Shown piece by piece: positions 53,224-63,156 of a stretch of 64,000 nucleotides of DNA. Numbering within the stretch: position 1 is the stretch's first letter; each line of letters begins with the position of its first letter. The DNA is from J054 sp963850255 (GTDB taxonomy: Bacteria > Pseudomonadota > Gammaproteobacteria > Steroidobacterales > GCA-2729495). The translations under genes were made by a program, and so were the position numbers. The notes under the pieces were generated by a model. It did no database searches and was not told the DNA's origin. It saw nothing but the letters and a program-made list of their open reading frames with translations. Location of the stretch: the NCBI GenBank assembly GCA_963850255.1, contig CAWKLL010000039.1, positions 1 to 64,000 on the forward strand, read 5' to 3'.

Positions 53224-54135
53224 CTATCTTGCCAACAGCGGCGCCGAATAAGAAACGGGCGCCTGCGTAGAATCTTCGAAAGTAACGATATCCCAGGCTG
53301 CTTCGTCTTCGATGACAGCCCGGACCAGCGCATTGTTCATAGCGTGACCAGACTTGTAGCCTGTGAATTCGCCCAACAGGCTGTGACCCATCAGGTATAA
53401 GTCACCGATCGCGTCGAGAATTTTGTGTTTGACGAACTCATCCTCGTAACGCAATCCGTCCTCATTCAACACCCGGTAATCGTTCAACACGATGGCATTG
53501 TCCATGCTGCCACCCAGGGTCAGATTACGAGCCCGCAGCGCCTCAATATCGCGCAAAAATCCGAAGGTTCTCGCTCGGCTGATTTCCTTGAGAAACGAAG
53601 TCGTCGAAAAGTCCATGCTCGCGCTTTGCAGATGCTTCTTGAACACCGGGTGTTCAAAGTCAATATGAAAGTTCACCTTCAGACCGGGGTAAGGTTTGCA
53701 CTCAGCCCATTTGTCACCGTCTTCCACGCGGACCGTCTTGGTGATTCGCAAAAAGCGTTTAAGCGCGTTCTGCTCTTCTATACCTGCCGACTGCAACAGG
53801 AACACAAAGGGTGCTGAACTGCCGTCCATGATAGGGACTTCCGGCGCGGTCAGATCAATGTATGCGTTGTCGATTCCCAACCCGGCCAATGCCGCCATCA
53901 GGTGTTCGACCGTGGCTACTTTTACCGGACCATCAATCAGGGTCGTACCAAGCATGGTTTCACCGACCAGAAAACCGTCGGCTTTGATATCGGCCGGAGG
54001 CTCAAGGTCGACGCGACGAAATACAATGCCCACGTTCACGGCTGCCGGTCGCAAAGTCATGTAAACCTTGCGGCCAGAGTGCAGCCCGATCCCGGAGGCA
54101 CGTATGACGTTTTTGAGGGTTCGTTGTTTGATCAT
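53224..54135 (-). CDS. lpxC: UDP-3-O-acyl-N-acetylglucosamine deacetylase LpxC
   Basis: A 303-residue zinc deacetylase, the committed step of lipid A synthesis. RTLKNVIRASGIGLHSGRKV, VEHLMAALAGLGIDNAYID (zinc His), PIMDGSSAPF, and HKILDAIGDLYLMGH (zinc His and Asp) with the catalytic His in GHAMNNAL are intact. 239 bp separate it from ftsZ, so it likely has its own promoter; I see an inverted repeat CTTGAA/TTCAAG there (54263-54286) but no convincing promoter. Confidence 0.97.
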   Translation of the reverse strand: MIKQRTLKNVIRASGIGLHSGRKVYMTLRPAAVNVGIVFRRVDLEPPADIKADGFLVGETMLGTTLIDGPVKVATVEHLMAALAGLGIDNAYIDLTAPEVPIMDGSSAPFVFLLQSAGIEEQNALKRFLRITKTVRVEDGDKWAECKPYPGLKVNFHIDFEHPVFKKHLQSASMDFSTTSFLKEISRARTFGFLRDIEALRARNLTLGGSMDNAIVLNDYRVLNEDGLRYEDEFVKHKILDAIGDLYLMGHSLLGEFTGYKSGHAMNNALVRAVIEDEAAWDIVTFEDSTQAPVSYSAPLLAR

Positions 54136-54374
54136 AATCGGGTGGGATAGAAGCAGCCCTGCCTATAACGTGCCCAAGCTTCACGGCACGATTTACGCGT
54201 AGACCTGCCCAAACCGGGCCTGTCACAGGCTGCTGTCCCTTCTCCCTTTGTGTTTACAAGCTCTTGAAAAAAATGAAATCTTCAAGAACTTTCGCACTTC
54301 GACACAACTAATGGCGAGAAGCTATCACACCCCCTTCCGATCTAGCAATAGATTAAAGCGCATAGCTTAAACCC

Positions 54375-55538
54375 TCAGTCAGCCTGGCGGCGTAAAAATG
54401 CCGGGATATCAAGCAAATCGAAGGACTGCTCAGCGGGCACCGCGAGGTTGTCACCCACAGCCTGCTGACGCATCTGGGTCGGTTGCTCGAACTGCCGATA
54501 GTTAGGCTGTTCACCAGCCGCCGCCGCACGTGCTACCAAAGGCTCCTGAACCACCGAGATCTCGGGCTTTTGCGGGCGAATCGGCTGACCCAGCCCCGTT
54601 GCCACCACGGTGACACGGATTGAGTTGCTCATATCCGGATCGATTACCGTGCCCACGACCACGGTGGCATCGTCGGATGCGCACTGCTTGACCGTCTCGC
54701 CCACCTGCTGGAATTCACCGATGGACAGCTCCATGCCAGCTGTGACGTTGACCAGGATGCCTTTGGCGCCAGCCAGGTCTATGTCTTCCAGCAACGGACT
54801 GGAGATGGCCGCCTCGGCCGCTTCGCGCGCCCGGTCGTCGCCGGCTGCACTGCCTGAACCCATCATGGCCATGCCCATTTCCGACATCACCGTGCGTACA
54901 TCAGCGAAGTCCACATTAATGAGTCCCGGACGGGTAATCAGCTCGGCTATACCCTGAACGGCACCCTGCAACACTTCGTTGGCGGACTTAAACGCGTCCA
55001 GAAGTGTCGTTTGCGAACCCAGCACTGACAGCAGCTTCTCGTTCGGTATGGTGATCAAAGAATCAACATACTTGCCCAGATCAGCGATGCCCTGGTCCGC
55101 AATCTGCAAGCGCTTCTTGCCTTCCATACCAAACGGTTTGGTCACCACGGCCACCGTCAGAATACCCAACTCGCGCGCCACCTGGGCCACTACCGGCGCA
55201 GCCCCGGTACCGGTTCCGCCGCCCAGACCCGCAGTAATAAAGAGCATGTCAGCACCCTCGATGACCTCGAGGATTCGATCACGATCTTCCATTGCCGCCT
55301 GACGACCAATCTCGGGGTCAGCACCGGCCCCAAGCCCCTTAGTAATATTGCAGCCAATCTGCAAAGCGGTGCGAACACTGGAACTCTTGAGGGCCTGCGC
55401 ATCAGTATTCGCGCAAATAAAATCCACACCCTCAATACCCGTGGTCACCATGTGCTTGACGGCATTGCCACCGCCGCCGCCCACGCCCAGCACCTTTATC
55501 ACTGCATTCTGGCTGTATGCATCCATCAGCTCAAACAT
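54375..55538 (-). CDS. ftsZ: Cell division GTPase FtsZ
   Basis: A 387-residue tubulin homologue forming the Z-ring. Tubulin signature GGGTGTGAAPV, the T7 loop NVDFADVRTVM and the N-terminal GVGGGGGNAVKHM are intact. The conserved C-terminal peptide that binds FtsA and ZipA is DLLDIPAFLRRQAD. 57 bp after ftsA, last of the dcw genes before lpxC. Confidence 0.98.
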   Translation of the reverse strand: MFELMDAYSQNAVIKVLGVGGGGGNAVKHMVTTGIEGVDFICANTDAQALKSSSVRTALQIGCNITKGLGAGADPEIGRQAAMEDRDRILEVIEGADMLFITAGLGGGTGTGAAPVVAQVARELGILTVAVVTKPFGMEGKKRLQIADQGIADLGKYVDSLITIPNEKLLSVLGSQTTLLDAFKSANEVLQGAVQGIAELITRPGLINVDFADVRTVMSEMGMAMMGSGSAAGDDRAREAAEAAISSPLLEDIDLAGAKGILVNVTAGMELSIGEFQQVGETVKQCASDDATVVVGTVIDPDMSNSIRVTVVATGLGQPIRPQKPEISVVQEPLVARAAAAGEQPNYRQFEQPTQMRQQAVGDNLAVPAEQSFDLLDIPAFLRRQAD

Positions 55539-55595
55539 CTAATTTTCTCCTAGCAACTACGCACAACAACAACACCAACCTCAAAAGAGGCATAC

Positions 55596-56831
55596 CTAAA
55601 AATTACCCTGGAACCAGCTTCGCATCCGCTCCCAGATCTCACGAATTCCACCGCCCATCACGTGCTCTTCAACACCCTTGTCCGCGGCATTTTTAGCAAA
55701 CAGCAACAAGCCAACGCCGGTGGCATGAATGGGATTGCGCACCACATCCAGCAAACCCCTGACATGCTGCGGACTGCCCAGACGAACGGGCATATGAAAG
55801 ACCTCTTCGGCCAGTTCCACCGCACCCTCCATCTTGGCGCTGCCGCCGGTCATCACCACACCGGCGGCGACCATATCCTCGAATCCACTGCGCCGAAGCT
55901 CGTCGCGGATCAGACCGAATAGCTCTTCGTAACGCGGCTCTACCACCTCGGCCAGGGTATGCCTGGCCAGACGGCGCGGCGGCCGATCGCCGACACTCGG
56001 CACCTCGATGGTTTCGTCGGCATTGGCCAGCTGCGACAGCGCGCAGGCGTATTTGATCTTGATTTCTTCGGCGTACTGGGTCGGCGTACGCAGCGAGATA
56101 GCAATGTCATTGGTGACCTGATCACCGGCGATGGGTATTACCGCCGTATGTTTAATCGCACCACCGTTGAACACCGCGATGTCGGTGGTACCACCGCCGA
56201 TATCAACCAGGCAGACACCCAGCTCCATCTCGTCCTCGGTCAGCACGGCGTAACTTGAGGCTAACTGCTCAAGGACGATATCTTCGACTTCCAGGCCGCA
56301 GCGCTGCACGCATTTGATGATGTTCTGCGCTGCGCTGGCGGCGCCGGTCACCATGTGCACCCTGGCCTCGAGTCTCACACCCGACATACCGATAGGCTCT
56401 CGGATGCCTTCCTGACCATCGATAACAAATTCCTGAGGCAACACATGCAGGATGCGCTGATCCGCCGGGATCGCCACCGCTCGCGCTGCATCTATGACCC
56501 GATCCATATCACCGCGAGCCACCTCACGATCACGAATGGCGACGATGCCGTGAGAATTCAGACTGCGCACGTGACTGCCGGCGATACCGGCAAACACCGA
56601 GTTAATTTCACAGGCCGCCATTAACTCAGCGCCCTCGACGGCACGCTGTATTGAATTAACCGTAGACTCGATGTTTACCACCACACCCTTTTTTAGTCCG
56701 CGCGACGGGTGCATGCCGAAGCCGATGACCTCCAGCTCACCGTCTTCCTGCAACTCACCGACAATGGCGACGACTTTCGACGTACCGATGTCAAGCCCAA
56801 CAATAATGTTCTTGTCGTCCTTTTTAGACAC
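55596..56831 (-). CDS. ftsA: Cell division protein FtsA
   Basis: An actin-like ATPase, about 411 residues, that tethers FtsZ to the membrane. IIVGLDIGTSKVVAIVGEL, VDIGGGTTDIAVF and VMTGGSAKMEGAVELAEEVF are the actin-fold motifs; the amphipathic membrane helix is at the C-terminus (IREIWERMRSWFQGNF). Start taken as GTG 56831 (SKKDDKN), overlapping ftsQ by 8 nt; codons further upstream are ftsQ in another frame. Confidence 0.97.
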   Translation of the reverse strand: MSKKDDKNIIVGLDIGTSKVVAIVGELQEDGELEVIGFGMHPSRGLKKGVVVNIESTVNSIQRAVEGAELMAACEINSVFAGIAGSHVRSLNSHGIVAIRDREVARGDMDRVIDAARAVAIPADQRILHVLPQEFVIDGQEGIREPIGMSGVRLEARVHMVTGAASAAQNIIKCVQRCGLEVEDIVLEQLASSYAVLTEDEMELGVCLVDIGGGTTDIAVFNGGAIKHTAVIPIAGDQVTNDIAISLRTPTQYAEEIKIKYACALSQLANADETIEVPSVGDRPPRRLARHTLAEVVEPRYEELFGLIRDELRRSGFEDMVAAGVVMTGGSAKMEGAVELAEEVFHMPVRLGSPQHVRGLLDVVRNPIHATGVGLLLFAKNAADKGVEEHVMGGGIREIWERMRSWFQGNF

Positions 56832-57618
56832 GCGGCTCAGCCCCTTCGCTTTCCGATTGCGCCGCCGCAGTGTTGTCTTTCCAACCCACTGCGAAGCCGT
56901 TGGTATAACGCATATCAATGTAGTCCACTTGTTCCGCCCGGGCGCTGATTACGCCATCGTAAGCTGTGAAAAACCGACCCAGGCGCAGATCTAGTGCATC
57001 GTCTCCAAGCCGAACCGTGACACCGTTGCTAAGCTGAAAACTCCAGGCGCCGCGTGCATCGAGACGCATATTCACCGCAGTCAGACCACGCTGTTGGAGC
57101 CGTTCTTCAATCTCGAAATACAAGGCGGCGACCCGCTGGTTGCTGCCTTCAGGACCACTCAAGCGCGGCAATTCGGCCGGGCGATGGGTAGCGTCCGTCA
57201 CGAAAAGTTCACCCTGCATGTTCAATAGTCCGCGCTCGCCCCAGCATGCGGCGGGAATCTCTTCAGCCACCGTCACCACGACACGGGCCGGCCAGCGGCG
57301 CCGAACCGTGGCCCGGGCCACCCAGGGAATTGCCACCACGGCATCGCGAATTTGTCCAAGGTCAACGCTGAAGAAACCCGAGCCCACATGCTCTGCAACT
57401 ACTTCTTCAAGCTGCATGGTGGAAACCCGTTCGAAGGCGCCGTTGACGACTACGGACTCAATGGGGCGATTCATCAGCCAGACCGTGGATACGTAGGCTG
57501 ACGCAACCACCAGCCCTGCCACGCCCAGCGTGCAAAGGCGGTGCCAGTTAATCTGCGGCACACGCAGCGTCGGCAGCCTGGCGGCGATGGTAGTTTTTCG
57601 ATTCTTGCGACGAGCCAT
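56824..57618 (-). CDS. ftsQ: Cell division protein FtsQ
   Basis: A 264-residue bitopic protein of the FtsQLB subcomplex. Short basic cytoplasmic part (MARRKNRKTT), one membrane helix (about 30-50), a POTRA domain (PIESVVVNGAFERVSTMQLEEVV) and the beta domain with WPARVVVTVAEEIPAACWGERGLLN. Its start overlaps the ddl stop and its end overlaps ftsA. Confidence 0.95.
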   Translation of the reverse strand: MARRKNRKTTIAARLPTLRVPQINWHRLCTLGVAGLVVASAYVSTVWLMNRPIESVVVNGAFERVSTMQLEEVVAEHVGSGFFSVDLGQIRDAVVAIPWVARATVRRRWPARVVVTVAEEIPAACWGERGLLNMQGELFVTDATHRPAELPRLSGPEGSNQRVAALYFEIEERLQQRGLTAVNMRLDARGAWSFQLSNGVTVRLGDDALDLRLGRFFTAYDGVISARAEQVDYIDMRYTNGFAVGWKDNTAAAQSESEGAEPRV

Positions 57619-58571
57619 CAGTGCCCCCGCCCAAAACTTGTTTCAAGCACCCGCCAGCACAGCTCGTCGAAATCAAAACCCGCCTGGGCGGCCGCCATCG
57701 GCACCAGGCTGTGCGCGGTCATGCCCGGCACCATATTGACTTCCAGCAGCAAGGGCAGGCCCTTTTCGTCAAGCATGAAATCTACCCGACCCCAGCCATG
57801 GCCACCGACAGCTGCGAAGGCGCGGGCGCAAAGCGCCGAGTAGTCGCGCTCGACTTCCGCATCCAGGCCGCATGGGCAGATGTATTTCGTATCATCACTA
57901 AAATATTTGGCCTGGTAGTCGTAAAAACCGTCAGCCACATCAATACGCACCAGCGGCAGCACCTGCCCCTGCAAAATCGCGGCGGTATACTCGCGACCCG
58001 TCAGCCAGCGCTCGGCAAAAACTTCACACTCGCATTTCGCGGCGGTCGCATACGCTGCCGGCAGCTGATCAGCGTGGTCAACCCGCGTCAGGCCAATGCT
58101 TGATCCTTCCGCGGCCGGCTTGATCATCATTGGCAGGCCCAGCTCGGCAATCGCTGCCGCGAAATCCTGCGGACCCTGCAGGACCCGAAAAGCGGCTGTT
58201 GCCAGCCCGGCGCCCTGCAATAATTGTTTGCTGCGCAGCTTGTCCATACTCAGGGCACAGCCCAGCACATCACTGCCGCTATATGGCATGCCGATTTGCT
58301 CCAGCAGGCCCTGCAGGCTGCCGTCTTCGCCACCTCGCCCATGCAGGGCAATCCAGGCACGGTCGAAACCGCCGTCGAGCTGCTGCAACAAACCATCTTC
58401 CGGATCTACGCAGTCGGCCTGCACACCGCGGCGGCGTAAAGCCGCACAAACGGCATTGCCGGAGAGCAAAGAAATCTCCCGCTCAGCCGAATCGCCGCCC
58501 AGCAATACAGCTACCCGGCCGAACTGCTCGGGCTCGTTGACGGCAATGCGTTGCTGGCTGGCGATTGTCAT
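57618..58571 (-). CDS. ddl: D-alanine--D-alanine ligase
   Basis: A 317-residue ATP-grasp enzyme making the D-Ala-D-Ala dipeptide of peptidoglycan. VAVLLGGDSAEREISLLSG, GRGGEDGSLQGLLEQIGMPYSGS, and the C-terminal GWGRVDFMLDEKGLPLLLEVNMVPGMT are typical. Start at ATG 58571 (MTIASQQRIAVNEPEQFGRV), one base after the murB stop; a longer frame upstream overlaps murB. Confidence 0.97.
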   Translation of the reverse strand: MTIASQQRIAVNEPEQFGRVAVLLGGDSAEREISLLSGNAVCAALRRRGVQADCVDPEDGLLQQLDGGFDRAWIALHGRGGEDGSLQGLLEQIGMPYSGSDVLGCALSMDKLRSKQLLQGAGLATAAFRVLQGPQDFAAAIAELGLPMMIKPAAEGSSIGLTRVDHADQLPAAYATAAKCECEVFAERWLTGREYTAAILQGQVLPLVRIDVADGFYDYQAKYFSDDTKYICPCGLDAEVERDYSALCARAFAAVGGHGWGRVDFMLDEKGLPLLLEVNMVPGMTAHSLVPMAAAQAGFDFDELCWRVLETSFGRGH

Positions 58572-58572
58572 G

Positions 58573-59466
58573 TCAGTTAATCGCCTCGCCGAGAACGTGC
58601 ACTTCAAGCTGCAATTGCACCCCGTGGCGCGCAGCAACTTCGGCGCGCACCAGCTCAATCAGGCCTTCGACATCGGCGGCGCTGGCATCGCCCGTATTGA
58701 TGATGAAATTGGCATGTTTCTCCGAGACCTGCGCGCCGCCCAGCCGGCGGCCTTTCAGGCCGGCGCTTTCGATTAAGCGGGCGGCATGATCACCAGGAGG
58801 ATTACGGAATACAGAGCCACAGCTCGGCTGACCCAGTGGCTGACTTTCCTGACGTTCGCGCAACATCTGCTTGACGCGCTCGAGGGCGCCGTCCTGCTGA
58901 TCTTCAAAAGCAAAACGCGCGGACAGGAACCATTCGTCTACGGGTCCGTTTACTTCCCGGTAGGCGATGCTGTACTCATCGGGTGCGCGCGCGTGGATAC
59001 GGCCGGAACGATCGATGCTCTCGACGGCGACTACGCTGTCCCAGGTTTCTCCGCCAAAGGCACCGGCGTTCATCCGCAGTGCACCGCCTATGGTGCCGGG
59101 GATGCCGGCAAAAAATTCCGCAGGACCCAGTCCCCAGCGCGCGCAGCGCCGCGCGAAGGTGGTACAGGGTACGCCGGCCTCGGCCTCTACCTGACCGCCG
59201 TTCAAACGACGAACCGCGCCCAGTGCGCGGGACGTGTTCACCACGACGCCACGCACGCCACCATCACGCACCAGCAGGTTACTGCCCAGGCCAACCCAAT
59301 GCAGTGCTGTCTCACGCGGCAGCCCCTGCAGAAATTCACTGAGCGCCTCGCGCGACTCGGGCCGGAAATACCACTCAGCGGGTCCGCCGACGCGCCAGGA
59401 AGTGTGTCGGGACATAGGCTCGTCACGGCGCAGTCCGGCATGCGCCTGCTGGGGCATGGCAATCAT
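58573..59466 (-). CDS. murB: UDP-N-acetylenolpyruvoylglucosamine reductase MurB
   Basis: A 297-residue FAD enzyme that reduces UDP-GlcNAc-enolpyruvate to UDP-MurNAc. HTSWRVGGPAEW, LGLGSNLLVRD-like VGLGSNLLVRDGG, GIPGTIGGALRMNAGAFGGETWD and the catalytic Ser in GSVFRNPPGDHAARLIE show a type II-like compact MurB. Overlaps murC by 4 nt. Confidence 0.96.
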   Translation of the reverse strand: MIAMPQQAHAGLRRDEPMSRHTSWRVGGPAEWYFRPESREALSEFLQGLPRETALHWVGLGSNLLVRDGGVRGVVVNTSRALGAVRRLNGGQVEAEAGVPCTTFARRCARWGLGPAEFFAGIPGTIGGALRMNAGAFGGETWDSVVAVESIDRSGRIHARAPDEYSIAYREVNGPVDEWFLSARFAFEDQQDGALERVKQMLRERQESQPLGQPSCGSVFRNPPGDHAARLIESAGLKGRRLGGAQVSEKHANFIINTGDASAADVEGLIELVRAEVAARHGVQLQLEVHVLGEAIN

Positions 59467-60887
59467 TGGCCACGCCTCGCGAAACGTGCAGCGCCCAGCT
59501 GCTCAGGCAGCTGGGCGGCAGCGGCGCCGATGCTGCCGGCACCCATGGTTAACAACAGATCGCCTTCCTGCAGAGCGCCGGCCAGTAACTCGGGCAGGTC
59601 TTCCAGAGCGGCCACGAATACCGGTTCCAGCTGGGCTCGGGTGCGCACGGCGCGGCAAATAGCACGGCCATCTGCGCCCGCGATGGGCTCTTCGCCGGCG
59701 GGATAGACCTCGCAGACGAACAGGCGGTCGGCTGCAGATAGCACTTCGGCGAAATCATCGAGCAAGTCGCGGGTTCGTGTATACCGGTGCGGCTGGAAAA
59801 CCAGTACCAGGCGGCGCTCGGGCCAGGCTGCATGCACCGCTTGCAAGGTAGCCGCAATCTCGGTGGGGTGGTGACCATAGTCATCCACACACAACACGCG
59901 ACCGCCAGCCGTATGCGTTTCGCCAAGCACCTGAAGACGCCGATCAATACCCTGAAACTCAGCCAGCGCACGCTGCAAGGCCGTATCGTCGAGTTCCAAT
60001 TCATGCGCGACGGCACAGGCGGCCAGCGCATTGAGCACGTTGTGGTGCCCGGGCAGATTCAATACCACGGGCAAACCTTTTTTCTGCCCGGGCCGATGCA
60101 ACACAAAGCGTGTCTGCGTGCCGTCTGCGGTAATCGCCTCGGCACGCACGTCTGCCTCGGCATGCGTTCCATAGGTCAGTGTGGCGCGTTTTATTGAGCC
60201 AATCACTGCTGCGACGCCGGGATCATCCAGGCAGAGCACCGCCAGCCCATAGAACGGCAGGTTGTGCAGGAACTCGATGAAGGTATGGTGAAGACGCTCC
60301 AGGTCGCCCCCATAGGTGGCGAGGTGGTCTGCATCAATGTTGGTGACTACGGAAATCGTTGGCTGCAGATGCACGAAGGAAGCGTCGCTTTCATCCGCTT
60401 CAGCCACCAAAAAGCGCCCGGCGCCCAAACGACCATTGGTATCAGCGCTGCGCAATCGCCCGCCGATTACGAAGGTCGGATCCTCACCGGCTTCCGCCAG
60501 CACGCTGGCAATCAAACTGGTGGCGGTGGTCTTGCCGTGGGTTCCCGAGACCGCGATGCCCTGCCGAAAGCGCATCAGTTCGCCAAGCATCTCCGCGCGA
60601 CGCACCACCGGTTTACGGCTGGACTGAGCGGCGGCAATTTCCGGATTAGCGGGATCTATAGCGCTGGACACTACCACCACGTCGGCGTCACCAACATTCT
60701 CTGCGCGATGACCCAGCTGAATTTCCGCACCCATGGCCCGCAGGCGACGGGTAACCGCCGATTCTTTCAGATCGGAACCCTGCACCTGGTAGCCAAGATT
60801 CAACAGCACTTCGGCAATACCGCCCATACCGACGCCGCCGATACCCACCAGATGCACGCGGTTCACTTTGCGCATGCGGTCTTTCAT
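59463..60887 (-). CDS. murC: UDP-N-acetylmuramate--L-alanine ligase MurC
   Basis: A 474-residue Mur ligase adding L-Ala to UDP-MurNAc. Rossmann HLVGIGGVGMGGIAEVL, ATP loop SGTHGKTTATS, NIDADHLATYGGD and DDYGHHPTEI are intact. Overlaps murG (4 nt) upstream and murB downstream. Confidence 0.97.
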   Translation of the reverse strand: MKDRMRKVNRVHLVGIGGVGMGGIAEVLLNLGYQVQGSDLKESAVTRRLRAMGAEIQLGHRAENVGDADVVVVSSAIDPANPEIAAAQSSRKPVVRRAEMLGELMRFRQGIAVSGTHGKTTATSLIASVLAEAGEDPTFVIGGRLRSADTNGRLGAGRFLVAEADESDASFVHLQPTISVVTNIDADHLATYGGDLERLHHTFIEFLHNLPFYGLAVLCLDDPGVAAVIGSIKRATLTYGTHAEADVRAEAITADGTQTRFVLHRPGQKKGLPVVLNLPGHHNVLNALAACAVAHELELDDTALQRALAEFQGIDRRLQVLGETHTAGGRVLCVDDYGHHPTEIAATLQAVHAAWPERRLVLVFQPHRYTRTRDLLDDFAEVLSAADRLFVCEVYPAGEEPIAGADGRAICRAVRTRAQLEPVFVAALEDLPELLAGALQEGDLLLTMGAGSIGAAAAQLPEQLGAARFARRGQ

Positions 60888-61975
60888 GCCGTCACCTCGG
60901 CATTGAGCGGCAACCGACAGGCATCGGCCAGGCGCAGCGCCGCATCGGGTCGCGCCAATTCACGCGCACGTGTAGCGCGCAATAACGGGCGCTCGCGACC
61001 GCGGGTCCATTTGCGCAGCTCTGCGGCCAGGCTGCCGGGCCCGAGGATCTTTTGCGGAATTAAAACTGCGGCCTCGGCGGCAACCAGATACTGCGCGTTG
61101 CGCGTCTGGTGATCGTCAACCGCGGCCGGGAACGGCACCAGGATGGCACCCAGGCCTGCGGCCGCCAGCTCGGCGATGGTCAGCGCGCCGGCGCGGCAAA
61201 TAACAAAATCAGCCCAGGCATAGGCAGCCGCCATATCCTCGACAAAGGCGTCCAGTTCAACAGGCACGGCTGCCTGTGCGTAGGCCTCGCGGGCAGCCTC
61301 CAGGGTGGCCTGACCCGTTTGATGGCGAATTACGGGACGTTCGTTATCTGCCAGCAGCGCGACAGCGGCAGGCACGGTTTCGTTCAGAGCTAGCGCGCCC
61401 TGACTGCCGCCCAGCACCAGTAGCCGCAACGGACCGCTGCGCCCGGCGAAGCGTTTTGCCGGCGGCGCCAGGGAGGCAATAGCGGGTCGCACGGGATTGC
61501 CAATCGCTCGCGCATTCACGCGACTGGAAAAACTGCCCGGGAAGGCTTCCAGCACTTCCCGGGCGATACCAGCCAGAAGACGATTAGTCAGCCCCGCAAC
61601 GGAGTTCTGTTCATGAATAATTAGTGGTCGACGCAACACCCAGGCAGCCAGTCCACCGGGCCCGGAAGCAAATCCGCCCATGCCTAGCACCAGTTGCGGC
61701 TGCAATCGCCGAACCAGCCGAAAAGCGTCAAAAAAGGCAACGGCCAGTTTGAAGGGCGCCAGCAACCAGCTGAGTAACCCCTTGCCGCGCAGACCAGACA
61801 CGCGAATACATTCCAGCGGGAAGTCATGAGCCGGCACCAGCTCAGCCTCGATGCCGCGACCGGTGCCGAGCCAGACCACGGGCTGTTTGCGAGCGCGCAG
61901 TATTTCGGCAACGGCGAGAGCAGGAAATACGTGCCCGCCGGTGCCACCCGCCATGATTAATACCGGACCAGACAT
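60884..61975 (-). CDS. murG: Lipid II synthase MurG
   Basis: A 363-residue membrane-associated GT-B glycosyltransferase that adds GlcNAc to lipid I. GGTGGHVFPALAVAEIL at the N-terminus, VLGMGGFASGPGGLAAW, HEQNSVAGLTNRLL, and the donor-binding VLGGSQGALALNE and ICRAGALTIAELAAAGLGAILVPFP segments are present. Overlaps ftsW by 1 nt. Confidence 0.97.
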   Translation of the reverse strand: MSGPVLIMAGGTGGHVFPALAVAEILRARKQPVVWLGTGRGIEAELVPAHDFPLECIRVSGLRGKGLLSWLLAPFKLAVAFFDAFRLVRRLQPQLVLGMGGFASGPGGLAAWVLRRPLIIHEQNSVAGLTNRLLAGIAREVLEAFPGSFSSRVNARAIGNPVRPAIASLAPPAKRFAGRSGPLRLLVLGGSQGALALNETVPAAVALLADNERPVIRHQTGQATLEAAREAYAQAAVPVELDAFVEDMAAAYAWADFVICRAGALTIAELAAAGLGAILVPFPAAVDDHQTRNAQYLVAAEAAVLIPQKILGPGSLAAELRKWTRGRERPLLRATRARELARPDAALRLADACRLPLNAEVTA

Positions 61976-63156
61976 CAGCGTTTAGCCCTCGCTTTGCCAG
62001 TCGCAGATCTGCGTCGCCGCACAGGGGCTGGCGCGCGGTTTTCGATATCGATACGCAGCAGCAGACCGATGGCGATGAGGGTGATAATCAGGCTGCTGCG
62101 GCCGTAGCTAATCAGCGGCAAGGTCAGGCCTTTGGTCGGCAGGATACCCATGTTCACGCCGATATTGATAAACACCTGCGTGCCCTGCCAGACGGCAAAA
62201 CCGAAGGCCAGGTAGGCCTGAAACATCTTTCCAGCCAGTGCCGAGTGATTGGCAATCAGCAGGGCCCGCCAGATCAAAATGCCAAACAGCCCGATCAGTA
62301 ACAGGCTGCCGAGCAAACCAAACTCTTCGGCAATTACCGCGAAAACAAAGTCCGTATGTGCTTCCGGCAGATAGAACAGCTTCTGCATGCTGCTACCCAA
62401 ACCGAGACCGAACCATTCCCCACTGCCGATGGCAATCAGCGATTGGATCAACTGGAAGCCACTGTTATACGGGTCTGCCCACGGGTCCATAAACCCGGTG
62501 ATACGCGCCAGCCGATACGGCGACTTGAGCGCAGCAACGATAGTAAGAACGGCGATCAACAAACTGAAAAAGGCGAAGTCGCGCAGCCGCGCACCCGCCA
62601 CAAATAACACCGCCAGGCTGATTGCCGTCAGCACAACCGCGGAACCGAAATCCGGCTGCATCAATAACAACCCGGCACCGATGCCGACCACCACCATCGG
62701 TTTCGCGAAGCCCAGGAAACCCTTTTGCAGCTCGGCGGCATGCCGGGTGGCGTAGCCTGCCAGGTAAATCAGGAACAATAGTCGCGCCGGCTCGGCCACC
62801 TGCAAGGTCAGACCACCCAGACGCAGCCAGCGTGTCGAGCCGTTGACCTCGTGACCCATACCCGGCACCAGTACCAGGGCCAGCAAGACTATGGCCAGCA
62901 ACAAGGTCAAGGGGCCAAGTTGCTCCCAGACGCGGGTAGGAATTCGCAGCATCGCGCAAGCGCCAGCCATGCCGATAAACGCGGCAACCAGCTGTCGTTC
63001 GAAATAGAAAAACGGATCGCCAATGTTGCGCTCGGCCAGAGAAATAGACGCCGAAGTCATCATTACCAGGCCACCGCCAAACAGCAGCGCCACCACCAAT
63101 ACCAGCAGCGAATCCACGGCGGGTGCTGCAACGTTCTTGGTTGCCACGCGACTCAT
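61975..63156 (-). CDS. ftsW: Peptidoglycan glycosyltransferase FtsW
   Basis: A 393-residue SEDS-family polymerase of septal peptidoglycan with about ten membrane helices. The SEDS motifs are visible: GSTRWLRLGGLTLQVAEPA with the catalytic-type Asp/Glu region, QSLIAIGSGEWFGLGLGSSMQKLFYLPEAHTDFVFA and the C-terminal NMGILPTKGLTLPLISYG. Overlaps murD by 4 nt and murG by 1. Confidence 0.96.
   Translation of the reverse strand: MSRVATKNVAAPAVDSLLVLVVALLFGGGLVMMTSASISLAERNIGDPFFYFERQLVAAFIGMAGACAMLRIPTRVWEQLGPLTLLLAIVLLALVLVPGMGHEVNGSTRWLRLGGLTLQVAEPARLLFLIYLAGYATRHAAELQKGFLGFAKPMVVVGIGAGLLLMQPDFGSAVVLTAISLAVLFVAGARLRDFAFFSLLIAVLTIVAALKSPYRLARITGFMDPWADPYNSGFQLIQSLIAIGSGEWFGLGLGSSMQKLFYLPEAHTDFVFAVIAEEFGLLGSLLLIGLFGILIWRALLIANHSALAGKMFQAYLAFGFAVWQGTQVFINIGVNMGILPTKGLTLPLISYGRSSLIITLIAIGLLLRIDIENRAPAPVRRRRSATGKARAKR

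Noticed and set aside
54136..54374. Regulatory RNA between ftsZ and lpxC
   Set aside because: Only a 6-bp CTTGAA/TTCAAG inverted repeat was found; no known riboswitch motif or clear promoter.
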